DNA of 64,000 nucleotides from Thysanoteuthis rhombus (GCA_963457665.1 OY735220.1:35125194-35189193), one strand, 5' to 3'; shown: positions 1 to 10,575, counted from the first letter of the stretch. Program-made: numbers and translations. Notes: a model not told the origin generated them from the letters alone.

Positions 1-172
1 ATATTCAAATAATTAAAATTCAATTATCTGAGAGGTTCATTTTTGAAGAGCACGGAAGCAAGAGTTTTTGGAACCTGTTCAAGCAGAGTTCGACAATACA
101 CAAATGAAAGTATTTGAAAACATTCCAATTATTATATCTATTATTATTTGGACTATCCTCATCTTGGTTGTT

Positions 173-224
173 TTTCATACAATGTTTTGGCCGTTGTACT
201 CTACGGCCTTCATCAGGTATCATA
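173..224 (-). ncRNA. hammerhead-like motif, decayed GAAA box
   Basis: Minus-strand counterpart of the right-arm motif. CTGATGA reads from 216 to 210 and a perfect six-pair stem II lies in 189-208. The GAAAC box has become AAAAC (188-184), losing the invariant G12. Stem I bases GTAT/ATAC are kept. Loss of G12 would be expected to abolish or strongly reduce cleavage, so this arm is probably inactive. Confidence 0.5.
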
Positions 225-292
225 GCGTAGTGGTTACAGAGTCAGACAAAATTACTGCAGGTAATCTGATGGTTCTAGGTTCAATCCCGGTG
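222..292 (+). repeat. tRNA-like segment with A and B boxes (SINE head)
   Basis: TAGCGTAGTGGTT at 223-235 fits the pol III A-box and GGTTCAATCCC at 278-288 fits the B-box, with about 43 bases between them, near the usual tRNA spacing. The bases around them do not fold into an obvious complete cloverleaf with a CCA-ready acceptor stem, so this reads as a tRNA-derived SINE head or fossil. It sits exactly in the loop of the hammerhead inverted repeat. Confidence 0.5.
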
Positions 293-386
293 TGAGACAA
301 TAATAATATTACTAATGCTAAGAGGGGAGTGCGGTCAATATACCCTCGTTGGTTAAATAAAGGGTTCAGTTCATTACTTCCCCACA

Positions 387-438
387 GATAATACCTGATG
401 AAGGCCGTAGAGTACAACGGCTGAAACATTGTATGAAA
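387..438 (+). ncRNA. hammerhead ribozyme-like motif (type I, minimal stem III)
   Basis: CTGATGA at 395-401 is followed by a stem II made of AGGCCGT (402-408), an 8-nt loop and ACGGCT (417-422, one base short of perfect pairing), then GAAA at 423-426. ACAT at 426-429 takes the place of the self-complementary ACGT stem III expected in dimeric Penelope hammerheads, which fits CpG decay. T430 would be the cleavage-site nucleotide, and GTAT at 431-434 pairs with ATAC at 391-394 as stem I. All invariant core bases of the C-loop and the GAAA box are present. Self-cleavage is inferred; the weak stem III means activity might need a dimer. Confidence 0.6.
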
Positions 439-616
439 AACAACCAAGATCAGGATAGTCCGAATAATAATAGAAATAATAATAATACCTCATCTCAAAA
501 ATTCAGAGATATACTAATCCAATTATTGCTATACATCTACATTGACAGTTCCATCATGTAATTAGTTATATATGTATCAATTATCATTATAAACATAACA
601 ATTTGAACTTATTATA

Positions 617-976
617 GTCAAACTAAAAAACTGGAGTTGACTTTATTTTTCTAATGTAACAAGAATAAAAACAACAAGAAAAATCCTCGCCAAAATCAGA
701 GGTATAAACCGATATGTAAAATACCCATTCTCCTACCAAGATTTGAAATCACAACCAACTGGTCCCGACTGTCTTATTGACCGAGCTGAAGTGAAATTAG
801 ATATTATAGAAAGTTTATCATATAGATACACACAGGCTTATATAATTCTAATGAATAAATACATTGATATTTTTATAATTCTTTACCTATCATATATACA
901 ATACAAAAGCTACAGTAATCATCTTTAGTCGGTATAGCAGGAATGGAGTTTGACCCTGCAGCAGACAGTCTTGTTT
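617..976 (-). mobile_element. SINE-like repeat, family E
   Basis: It opens with the block gtcaaact...gagttgacttta and ends with gcagacagtcttgttt, both shared with copies at 10070, 42661, 47293, 52040 and 61289. Reverse-complementing 738-800 gives a tRNA-like stretch with an A-box-like cttcagctcggtcaataaga and a B-box-like gttgtgatttcaaatc, so the transcription direction of the tRNA part is minus. It is diverged and has no coding capacity. Confidence 0.5.
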
Positions 977-1721
977 GATACTCAAATTTATCAAATTTTA
1001 AACCAAAACATTGATGGGCAACCTCTGATTATCTTGAAATCCATAAATGATGGGAAGAGCAGAGAGCAACTCTTCACTTCAGGCATGGAAGATATTGACT
1101 GGTTATTGCAACTGAAAGATGAAGATGAAAAAAAAAAAATCGTATTCTAGCAATCAGTAATGAGAAGTTTTATGGAGGTTTCGGCAGATGGAACTCTCAA
1201 ACTCTCAAACTTATGATAGCTGAACTTGGTGTTTTAGTAATCTTTGTGGACATTTGCTGAATTATAGCAAGAAAGATATTGCCTATGATCAGAGTGTAGT
1301 ATCTGCGCAATCATTGACAAGTGTTACACACACATATGCTAAATATATACAATGGATTCACATTGTGTTTTGTATACGTGGATTCTACTTTAATGGATTT
1401 GACTAAAAACCTGAATGGAAAAACAAAATACTTTCACGGAAATTTCTTGCACTACAGGGCATCATAGCAAAAGACAAACATTTTGCCTTGGGAGATTGCT
1501 GCTTTAGGCTTATTCAGTTAATGAGATCGAGTGAGGTCTCTTGACGGGCTTCATATGACATAAAATTTAATGATTTATAACCTTAATTTGTTCCATTCCT
1601 CTTAAAACCTTGAATAGAGGTGGCAAATCTTAATAGTTTGTTGGCCCAAACCCATAAGTTAGCCAAGACACAAGAAACTAATTAGCAATTGATATTTCCG
1701 ACAATCATTAGTTTTGCGTTG
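977..1721. other. no recognisable feature
   Basis: A short open frame at 950-1150 ends in an A-tract and matches nothing I know. The rest shows no repeat shared with other parts of the window. Confidence 0.4.
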
Positions 1722-2650
1722 ACAGCTTCACGGTATATAATTGGACTACATACTTGGAAAGTCCAAGATAGAAATTTTCCAAGTTAATTAAAAGAAAAAT
1801 TTGCTGGTATGATCATCTTCAGGAAAAAAAAAACTTCTTGTAAAAAAGGTATTCTGTCATGTATAAAACCTACTTTTTGACAATAGGTCTTTAGTCAGAG
1901 CATTAACTCACTTGATTCAAGAGGTCGAGGTTAAAATTTTGAGCCATGCAAGTGAACTTCATTATAAGGAACGATCAACCAAAACTGTCACCATAGGTTC
2001 TGTCAGTTTTTAAGCTGGTCTGGCTGGCTATGTATGTATTGTGCATATAGGTAGCACCAAAGGAGCTAGAAGGCTGAAAATTTCACGGTAAATCAGTGGA
2101 CTACATGCTTGGGAAGTCCAAGATAGAAATTTTCCACGTTAGTTGAAAGAAATATTTGCTGGTATGATCATCTTCAGAAAAAAAAAACAAAAAAAAAACA
2201 AAAAAAAAACTTATTTCTTGTAAAAAAGGTATTCTGTCATGTATAAAACCTACTTTTTGACAATAGGTCCTCAGTCAGAGCATTAACTCACTTGATTCAA
2301 GAGGTCGAGGTTAAAATTTTAAGCCATGCAAGTGAACTTCATTATAAGGAACGATCAACCAAAACTGTCACCATAGGTTCTGTCAGTTTTTAAGCTGGTC
2401 AGGCTGGCTATGCTTGTATTGTGCATATAGGTAGCATGAAAGGAGCTAGAGGGCTGAAAATTTCACGGTAAATCATTGGACTACATACTTGGAAAGTCAA
2501 AGATTGGAATTTTATATGTTAGTTAAAAGAACATTTGCTGGTATGACCACCTTAGGAAAAAGAAAAAACTTTTCCGGCAGCACAATTGGTATTTTGTCGT
2601 GTATAATATCAATTGCTTGACAATGGGTTCTTAGAGCATTTGACCTAAAG
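1722..2650 (+). repeat. family C tandem array (three units)
   Basis: Units begin at the block cacggta at 1729, 2084 and 2464, giving periods of 355 and 380 bp. The longer period comes from an expanded A-rich run at 2178-2215. Units 1 and 2 are close to identical, including the block from tattctgtcatgtataaaac onward. Each ends in a ~110 bp core (about 1985-2083 and 2345-2463) that is also the end module of family B. Unit 3 is more diverged and is broken at about 2640 by a foldback element; its sequence resumes at about 2880-2960. Confidence 0.75.
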
Positions 2651-2655
2651 CAGAA

Positions 2656-2854
2656 CTTTTATTCCCGCAATTCCCTGCCACTTCTTGATACCACTAATTT
2701 GCAAACATAAACACACTCCCTGCCATTCCCTGTCACAAATTTTATTAACATTTGAGATATAGTAGTACTAAGACATGGCAGGGAATGGCAGAGATTTCGT
2801 TCATGTTTGAGAGCTAGTAGTATAGAGAAGTAGCAAGAGGAAATAGGAATAAGA
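2656..2854. mobile_element. foldback / MITE-like element with ~81 bp inverted arms
   Basis: The left arm 2656-2736 and right arm 2774-2854 are imperfect reverse complements. Both carry the block gcagggaatggcag or its complement and the block agtagtatcaagaagt, diverged on the right. The loop is about 37 bp and an A-rich run follows at 2855-2876. The element separates two halves of the third family C unit, so it inserted after the array formed. No open frame; target-site duplication not resolved. Confidence 0.6.
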
Positions 2855-3071
2855 AAAAAAAAACAAAAAAAAAAAACACCTTAGACCCACATGATTAGGA
2901 AGGTCAAGATTGAAACTTGGACTCATACGCAAGTGAACCTCATTATCAATCACCAGTATCCACCACAGACCGATTTAAGCACTGTTGTCAACATTAAGCT
3001 ATTTATGCGTTCTGACATTTATATGTATCCGCACTTTGCTCAATCTTAACTGTTCACAGTAGAAACTTGAA

Positions 3072-3076
<5 letters not shown>

Positions 3077-3114
<38 letters not shown>
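3077..3114. repeat. (AC)n microsatellite
   Basis: About 19 uninterrupted AC dinucleotides. Confidence 0.95.
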
Positions 3115-3118
<4 letters not shown>

Positions 3119-3955
3119 CCCCTCAATGAATTAGAGGAGTTTTTGAATAAGTATTTAGTGAGGGTCCAATTTGCAATGTAATTTTTTCCCAAAATTGATC
3201 TAATGCTAAAATGAATGAAAAAAATAGAAATTCTACTGAAAAACAATAGTATATTCTGAGTCATAAACGTCAGTTATGTCAAGTGACAACTTTCCGATAT
3301 TAACAATTGCTAGAAGTCTGAGAGATATTAGGCAACAACCTGGTGCAACGAACGAGGAAAACAATCCGGGCTGGAACTGCAGAGAAGTAAAGAGGCAGAG
3401 AACCATCCCAAACCTCACCCCCTGCCCTAAATTCCATCTTTTTTTTTGGTTATGTAATTGCTTGCAGCCATATTGAAACATGTATCTGAATTCCAGACAT
3501 AGTACAGTCTTTACGCATCATGCAAGCATTAGATGATTGCCTCGCAATCATTTCAATGCATAAATTAAATACCCCTCTTTTTTTCTATCAATGCTAATTA
3601 AAATTGAAATCACTACTCACTCTCGAAGCATGACCAGGTGAATTATTCCAAGTCAAGACATGTAAGATCTTCATTTCCTAATAGTTGGGCTCAATCAAAT
3701 AATGATGTAAATAAACATTCATAACTAAGATTTGATTTTTACAGATTGATAAGCTCACTTTACCAAGCAAAGATGTATGTTAAAATAATCCAGAGAGTAT
3801 CCAGTTGTTCTAAATATCTTGAGAACCAGTTGCGCAGTCTTGGTTTAACGTGGCAACCAAGCAGAGCGGATGTTACTACATATACATAAACAGAAACCCT
3901 TTAGTTGAGTGTTCAGGTACTGTGTGACTCATTTTCACAATGACCAAGCAAGTAC
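3115..3955. other. no recognisable feature
   Basis: Open frames of 66-82 codons at 3233-3481 on both strands lack homology and overlap each other. I see no repeat shared with the rest of the window. Confidence 0.4.
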
Positions 3956-3968
3956 ATGAGATGATAAG

Positions 3969-4240
3969 CATCTATGTCTTTTGGAAAAACATTGCATCCC
4001 CCAGGTATGTCACCTTTCCACTCCCCCCAACTTCTGGCTTTTTCCAAAACTAAAATCGCTATTGAAAAGGGGGGGAAGATTTCAGACCGTAGATAAGATT
4101 AAGGAGAATACAAGGCAGCTGACAGCAATCCCCAGAGAGGTGTTCGCAGACTGTTTTTACAGATTGAAAAGTCAAAGGGATGCTGAGATTAGTGAGTGAA
4201 GTCCTGAGGGGAGCACTTTGAAGAGCAAATACAATAAGTA
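3969..4240 (+). pseudogene. mariner-like (SETMAR-type) transposase, C-terminal fossil
   Basis: The plus frame reads PPNFWLFPKLKSLLK at 4027-4071, the conserved block just past the last catalytic acidic residue of mariner transposases, followed by GRFQTVDKIKENTRQLTAIP and a decayed CF..LKSQRDAEI. After the stop at 4197-4199, a +1 shift restores the usual GEYFEGD-like ending (GEHFEEQIQ-like, about 4207-4235). The catalytic D,D residues and the DNA-binding domain are absent, and the conserved PYSPDLAP stretch has been reduced to STPP. This is a dead C-terminal fragment of about 80 residues out of about 345 expected. Confidence 0.75.
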
Positions 4241-4617
4241 TTTAATTTTTTAGTGAGCCAAATGGCCATGTAAACATTTTTTTAATTTTAGCCTCAACTT
4301 TCACAATAGTGGATGAACCTGAAAAGGGTTAAACTCACTGCACTAGCAATGAATTGCAAGATAAGCTTTTTAACCATAACTCTACAGAATGTACCTCAAG
4401 CTATTTACAGAACTTAGCTTAGTCTGGCACAAGACCACAATAGTGGGGCACACAGCAAAATCTCAATATATTTCAAAACCTTAAAAAGTCAATCACCTTT
4501 ACCTAGAAATCAGTAATCTGGCAAATATAAGAACTCCGAATGGTCAAATGGTCACTGACTGACCACATGATATGAAATAGAAATTTCTACAATTAATTTA
4601 TATAGAATAATGTCAGA

Positions 4618-5290
4618 TGTGGTTAGACACACAATGAAAACCATCATGTGACCAATGTCTTCTGGCAGCATGCCGTGTTAAGGATAATCAATAAAAAATA
4701 TTTGAAAAAAATGAGTGATCAATGAATAACTTACTTCTCTCACCTTTTGTTGGTCGCTGATTATTAAATTATTTTCTAAATACAAGCATGAATGCTACTA
4801 GAGGCAAACTAGGGTACCAATTTAGTATGAATTTACATAGCAAACTGAACACCCACTAAAATCCCATTATGGGAGGAATTTTAAAGAGGAAAAAAAAGGT
4901 TTTTTTCTGACATAATAGGGGGTAAATGTAGAGATTTTCAGCCCTTTAGCTCTTTTGGTGTTACCTGTACGCATGATACATAAATAGCCAGCCAAACCAG
5001 CTGAGAGAAATGATAAAACTTATGGTGACAGTTTAGGTTGATTGTTTCTTATAATGAGGCTCACTTGCATGGCTCTGAATTTTAATTTCAACCTTTTCAA
5101 TCAAGTGAGTTAATGCTTTTACAAAGAATCTATTGTCAAAAGGCAGATTTTATGCATGACAGAATACTTTTCTTTCAGAGAGATAAGTTCTTTTTCCTAA
5201 GATGATCATACCACTAAATCCTCTTTTAATTAACATGGAAAATACAAACTGCGGACCTGATAAGTATGAAGTCTAACGATTTACCATAAA
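4618..5290 (-). mobile_element. composite of family B and family C
   Basis: 4618-5040 is a diverged family B copy in reverse orientation: vestigial start ggttagacacacaatg, then gtgatcaatgaataac at about 4714 and the shared core at 4935-5045. It runs directly into 5050-5290, the reverse complement of a family C unit, ending atttaccataaagctgtca, the mirror of the array start at 1722. It is the only place here where both families lie end to end through the shared core. Confidence 0.6.
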
Positions 5291-5366
5291 GCTGTCACCT
5301 CAAAGAACCAGCTTGTCTGAAATATCAGTCTCAAAATGAAGAGATATTCACAGCTCATAATTTTTT

Positions 5367-5434
5367 TTTTTTTGTATGACACGAAATCAATTCTAAGAAT
5401 TTTTTTTGTATGACACGAAATCAATTCTAAGAAT
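5367..5434. repeat. perfect 34 bp tandem duplication
   Basis: 5367-5400 and 5401-5434 are identical (tttttttgtatgacacgaaa then 14 more bases). This is a recent duplication with no divergence. Confidence 0.9.
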
Positions 5435-6600
5435 TCAAAGAAAAACAGGAATAAAAAAATAAATGAATAAATAAAAACTCCAAGACTTTGGCAAAGAGCA
5501 ATGAAATAAAAACGAATTTTAAAAGTCTTGTTTAAAAAAAAAAAAAAAAAAAATTCGGAAAGTATGATTACGGGAGGGTTAACTCTTGCAAGATCCTTGC
5601 CCAATTTTGTCTTGTTTCATTTCTCCCATGCCTAGCTTTACCATCCTGTTAGAAAAACTCGTCGGATATTTCAAATCAATATTTTGCCAGAGGGAGCAAC
5701 AATGATATAGTTAAATAACAACATGAAATATCTGTTCAAAAAAAGAAAAAAAAAGAGGAAAAACCAGCTCAAAACAGAAATTGAAAAGGAAAAATGTATT
5801 TCTTATCTAACAAATGACACTGTGCTCATAAAAAGCAGTTCACATCCATTCAACCCATTTAGAGTATTCAGGCATTTCTAGAAAAGTGAGAAAGAAAAGA
5901 TGCAACATAAAAAACCAAAGTCAATTGACATTAATTTCAATTAATCGAAATCACAGATGAGCAAAATATTTTGAATACAAGTGTACCTGTGCCGTCAAAA
6001 ATGACCGAGTATGTGAAATTGATACTTCGTTATGTCGTTACTAGTATTAAAAGGTTTCAACATGCGACAGATGAAAGGAAACACACATACAAAACGAGAA
6101 AAACTGTGCGTGTATTTGTTTAACGTTTACTTGTTGCACACACTACTTCACAGATCAACCGACTGATTCCGATGGCAAAGGAAATCAAGATTATAGGGGC
6201 TGATGGATCCGTTGGTTTGACTTTGAAAAGACACTAGGTATTAGGGGGTTTTTTGCTTTTGATTACATGATTAGGGAAAAAAAAAAAAAGACGTTTTCTT
6301 AGAGCTTTGAAAATGACATTTATCCTTTGATTCTCAAAACATGTCTCTAGACTCAAAATAAATAATAGGAAAAGGCTATCTTTCGTTTCATGTTGGTAAA
6401 TTGAAGAAATAAGAGAGAGCTACTTCCACTAGGTAAAATGAGCATATGAATTTGAAACAAAAAGGTTCATTCATAATAAAATTCTCATTAATACATAAGC
6501 ATAATTTCAAGGGAAATGACGAGAAAGAGAAAATAATTTACAAACAAAATCAGCCAGCATACATTTTTCTATATATCTATCTATGTAGATATCCCTTTGC
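5435..6600. other. no recognisable feature
   Basis: AT-rich sequence with poly-A runs near 5534-5551 and 6278-6290. No homology or shared repeat seen. Confidence 0.4.
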
Positions 6601-6604
6601 ACCA

Positions 6605-6944
6605 AGTATCACCCATAAATGTGTACACCCATCGCATTTTTTTTAAAAGAAAGTTAATTTTCTTCTAAAACAAACACAGCAGGATTTTATTATTTCTAGT
6701 TGAACATTACACAATCAAAATCAATATTATTAGGTATTATTTAACTTTAATACATGAAATTGCTGCCTTCCAAAAATGACTACACCCCTTGGAAAGAATA
6801 TTTTTGGCAACAGAGTTTCAATGCTGCAGTGTTGGGTCATAAATAATATAATAAATAATGCAATCATGCTAAGTTTGGTTTAGGAGAAAATTACCTTCCT
6901 ATTAAAAAAAAGTGGCAGGGGTGTACTCATTTATGAGCGACCTG
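6605..6944. mobile_element. Tc1/mariner-like MITE
   Basis: Terminal inverted repeats of about 36-40 bp: left 6605-6646 contains cataaatgtgtacaccc, right 6903-6944 contains ggtgtactcatttatg. About 29 of 36 aligned bases match and both inner ends run into a poly-T/A tract. Right end is followed by TA. The GTACACCC-type terminus and ~340 bp length fit a nonautonomous Tc1-like element. A left TA target site is not clear and no transposase remains inside. Confidence 0.6.
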
Positions 6945-7714
6945 TAAGTATGGATTACTAATAGTATATTTTCTCCGACGAAGAATACATAATTCCCTCC
7001 CTCAAGAACGTCAATATCAGTTTAAATGGGGCAGAGCTAATTGTCTCCCGTAAATAGCTCACCTGAAATAAAACCAGGCTGTTACCTGTTATATACATGA
7101 TTTGATTTTCAAGTATAATTTATCATCTCCCACCATTTATAACCTACACTATACATAATATTATTGATACATCATTGCCAGGAGAAAAAGACAACAAACA
7201 AAAAAACTACAAAGAAGCAGAGGCATAGCTGTGTATCAGAGAACCCAGGGAGGCGGTGCTCCTTGAGGGATCCCCTTTGACATTTGTCGAGATTTGTCAG
7301 TAGAAATGCCATCGGTTAACTACTATTCATAAAGCTTATGGGGGTTCTCTTTATTGAGGCCCCCAGAGGTGTTTTCAAATTTCAGCCCACCCCCCTAATC
7401 TCCCCAAAGCTACACCTCCATAAATAAGTTTGTTTCCAAACCTAATTCCGTGTTTCAGCCAAAGAAGAGAATTCAGCAAAATATAACTGATGTCAATCTT
7501 GGTAGATTAGACAGTTACTCTACCCATCTGTTCCAATCTTCACAGGTGAAAAATACATCCTTCTTGATTGGCAGATTAATACAAATGTAGAGGTATACAA
7601 AATATGTATACCTTACACAGTTCCAGGTTATCTCCGGTAAGGTGTAGCAGATGTCAGCCTCCCTCCGATATGTTAGGAAGCAAAAAACAATCAACAGCTA
7701 TAGATATTCTTAAG

Positions 7715-8040
7715 CTCCTACAATAGAGTTCTGACTTTATTTTTGTACGTAACAACAATGACTAATGACAATGACCAGACCAAATACCATTGATGTCATG
7801 CACGAATAACAGTGACACAGTGACCTGCGCTAAAATTAATGATAAATTCACTCCCACTTCTAAAGCCCAACTCAGGTAGACTTGAGTTGCTAAAGTTTAC
7901 AAATCCTATTTATAGAAACTACTAATGAAGGAGCTAAAGTAGGACATACAGATTTAGAATAATATTGTATGGAGAAATGAATTCTGTTTTGTTTACCTTT
8001 TAAATTTTGATGAAGCAAGGAGGTTTTGACCCTAAAACAG
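7715..8040. repeat. dispersed repeat, one of a pair with 32470-32790
   Basis: Shares gagttctgactttattttt, then tatggagaaatgaattctgt and taccttttaaattt with 32478-32740. The opening gttctgacttta resembles the family E start, so this may be a distant E relative. No tRNA-like part is visible. Confidence 0.5.
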
Positions 8041-8207
8041 CCAAGTTATTTTTTTGATTGAATATTTGATTATCGACGCAGGATTTATAGACAAAATAAT
8101 TTTTGTCAATTAATGGTCATTACACACATTTCAACGGTTAATAAATCCATTTATTTCATTTGAAAAGTTTTTGCTTATGCAAACAAATATATTTGGTTTT
8201 ATCTAAT

Positions 8208-8760
8208 TCCTTTTAACCCTTCGAGACTGCTGAGACATATATACTGACACTAAAATTGCACCATCCTGTACATGTATTTCAATTTACTCAAGATCAAACA
8301 TACAGGTAACACACAGCTGGATTACAGTAAATGATCACGTATACAAATCAATATGTGCACAAGTTAAAAAATAGGGGTTATATCGACTAGTATGTAAACC
8401 CAATTATAATACTTTGTATATCTTCCTTTAGTTTATGATCATAGTTAAAGGAGGATGATCAGTATAGTAATATGGGGCCCGACGACTGTTGGTATACCCC
8501 TTATTTTGGGAACCTCTGCATGTAGTTATCTGTATAATCATTTACTGTAACCCAGCTATGTTACCTGCATGGTTGATCTTTTGAGTAAATTGAAGTACCT
8601 GTTCAGGTTGTTGCAATTTTATTTTTTCTGTAAGTGTACATCCCGTGGATTCTATGACTGCTGGGATATATATGTCCCATAGACCCCTTTAAGAAATCTA
8701 CTGAGACATTTCAAATCAGGCATTAAGCACCTCAATAGGTTATTCTTGAAAGGGTTACCC
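8208..8760. mobile_element. long hairpin (foldback) element
   Basis: The left arm (about 8240-8345) and right arm (about 8525-8632) are reverse complements over about 105 bp, including gatcaaacatacaggtaaca against the block at 8558-8582. Outer parts also mirror each other loosely: acccttcgag at 8217-8226 against cttgaaagggttac at 8746-8759, with a gctgggatatatatgtcc-like motif on each side. The interior (8350-8520) is single-copy here. No coding potential. Confidence 0.6.
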
Positions 8761-10069
8761 AAAAATAAAACCATTCTTTCAATGTTCCTTCAATCTACTC
8801 AGATGACATAATCAAGGCAGGTAAACACATGTTCGTCAAGACAAATCCCACTCACCTGGAACAAAAGGAGCTTCCATGTGAAGGTTTTTTGTCTTATTGT
8901 GATCTTCAGGACAGGCACATACCTGCCCTGGAATCAGGATGTTTACAAAGGGGTGGCAAATGTAATAAGACCTGATGGAGACACACCCTATCTCTTGTGA
9001 GGATAGATTCTGTTATACAACTGTATAACATGCAAACAAAAAAACAAAAAAAAGGGGGAAGAAAATTTGGAATTTTCCATTCATCTAACATTTTATGGCA
9101 TAGCACTTCCAAAATATTCAGGGTGACAAATTTAGGATGATATAAAGAGTAAGAAATATCAGTAATCGCACCAGACTTTCCATTAAAGATAACCCGACCC
9201 ATCAATATATTAAACACTTTGGTTGAGAAAAAATAACTTTCATCAGCAAATTATATATTGTATAATAAAAGTGAAAATGAAATCAAAAGTAAAAATGAAA
9301 TAAAAAAAATTTTTTTTTTAAAAAAAAGAAAAAAGGGGAGATAATTCAAGTCAGAATATATAAAAATTTCTTACCTGTTACTTATATGTTTGTATTCAGA
9401 ATACCTGAACACTGGTTCCATTATCACAAAGGTTGAGAAAAGAGAAAAAAAAAAAAAGAAAAAAAAGGGGCAGATTATGACGAGAGAGAGAAGGCGGGAG
9501 ATGGCAATCAAGGTAGAATGACGAGCCAGTCGAAGTAAAGTCTGTTCTGCCCCACTGGGAACGGGAGAAAAATGAGAAAATTAGATAAGCACTGACTTAG
9601 CGTCTCAAATCTTGAGAACACTATGGAAACGAAGCTGCTAGTAAACAAAAGATATTATAGGATCTCAATGTACGAGAACAATGCTACCAGCCGTTGGATA
9701 GTCACAGTAGGTTGCCGGTCCAACAATCCATTGGTAACATTGATCCAATACACAGCTACTGACTCCGGTCACTACAACTACTACCAGGCAGATGCAGAGA
9801 GCAGCAGCAGCAGCAGCAGCTGCAGCAGTTATGGTAGCAGCAACAGCGGCACCCACAGCAGCCGTTAGTAAAGAACTATAAGACTTTGCACACTTCATAG
9901 AATTTCATTCTACAAGATTTTACTTACAAAGCTTTCTCTTAAGAAACCTGCGTCCTTACTAAATGAGATTTTGTCATGAGAGTCTAATTTTGATTGAAAT
10001 CTCCTGTCAGGATGAAATATCAACTGCCTTATGAGATCTCCAAGGATATTATTCATAATGTTAGATATA
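8761..10069. other. unassigned sequence with short (AGC)n run
   Basis: An (AGC)n tract at about 9800-9830 encodes a serine run in one frame and alanines on the other strand. It lies in frames without other protein character, so it is treated as a microsatellite. Poly-A/T runs at 9300-9330 and 9437-9460. No gene seen. Confidence 0.4.
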
Positions 10070-10575
10070 ATCAAACTCTAGTCCAAATCTGGAGTTGATT
10101 TAGTTTTCCTACTACAACAAGAACAATCCTCATGAATACTGCAGAGGTAAAAATTAACATCCCTCTACCATGATTTTTAGTCAGGTCTCTTACCAACTAA
10201 GCTAAAGTGACAAGTCTTATCTACCAAAATATACATTAGGAACATGCAACACCTTATTTTATTCCACTAAATAAATACTCTTGTAAAATTCAGATTTCTC
10301 TACCATGATTTGAAATCACAACAAACTGGTTGGAAGGCTGGTGTCTTACTAACTGAGCTAAACTGTCAAATCTCTTATATCTAAAAAAAACTTATCGTAC
10401 GGATACACATGAGTTTATTATTTCTTTCTAAATAAATACATTACTAAAAAAAAAAAAAAAAATATATATCTTCTATAATTTTTTATCAATTATATGTACA
10501 AAACAAAAGTCGCAAGAATCATCTTCATCCAGGATAGAAGCAGGGACTGAGTCTGACCCTGGAGCAGCTTGTTAA
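10070..10575 (-). mobile_element. SINE-like repeat, family E, with two tRNA-like segments
   Basis: The longest E copy. Starts atcaaactctagtcc with gagttgattta, ends ccctggagcagctt. Reverse complement of 10165-10215 gives ttagcttagttggtaagaga (A-box); that of 10300-10370 gives ttagctcagttagtaagaca and, after a normal tRNA spacing, gttgtgatttcaaatc (B-box). It therefore carries a whole tRNA-like head plus a second A-box half. The poly-A run at 10446-10461 lies in the body. Confidence 0.6.

Larger units (their letters stand above)
130..478. mobile_element. Penelope-like terminal repeat, inverted pair of hammerhead motifs
   Basis: Two arms of about 93 bp (130-222 and 386-478) are near-perfect reverse complements. 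Each carries the conserved hammerhead core in the same relative place: on the plus strand in the right arm, on the minus strand in the left. Hammerhead ribozymes in the terminal repeats of Penelope-like retroelements are known; assignment to that class is inferred from the motif and from partial copies at 10815-10880 and 38768-39005 that share the downstream sequence. The loop between the arms holds a tRNA-like segment. No Penelope reverse transcriptase or GIY-YIG domain is visible nearby, so this is a nonautonomous or truncated remnant. Confidence 0.6.

Noticed and set aside
222-292. Functional tRNA gene
   Set aside because: A and B boxes are present but there is no convincing acceptor stem or full cloverleaf.
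68-447. 75-codon open frames on both strands with mirror-image protein segments (VVFHTMF..PLYSTAFIRY)
   Set aside because: Both are by-products of the hammerhead-bearing inverted repeat being read in each direction; not genes.
950-1150. Open frame with acidic stretch LKDEDEKKK
   Set aside because: Starts with TTG, begins inside family E and ends in a poly-A run; no homology recognised.
9623-9898. Ser-rich and Ala-rich frames over the AGC run
   Set aside because: The repeat reads open in any frame; flanking residues have no domain character.
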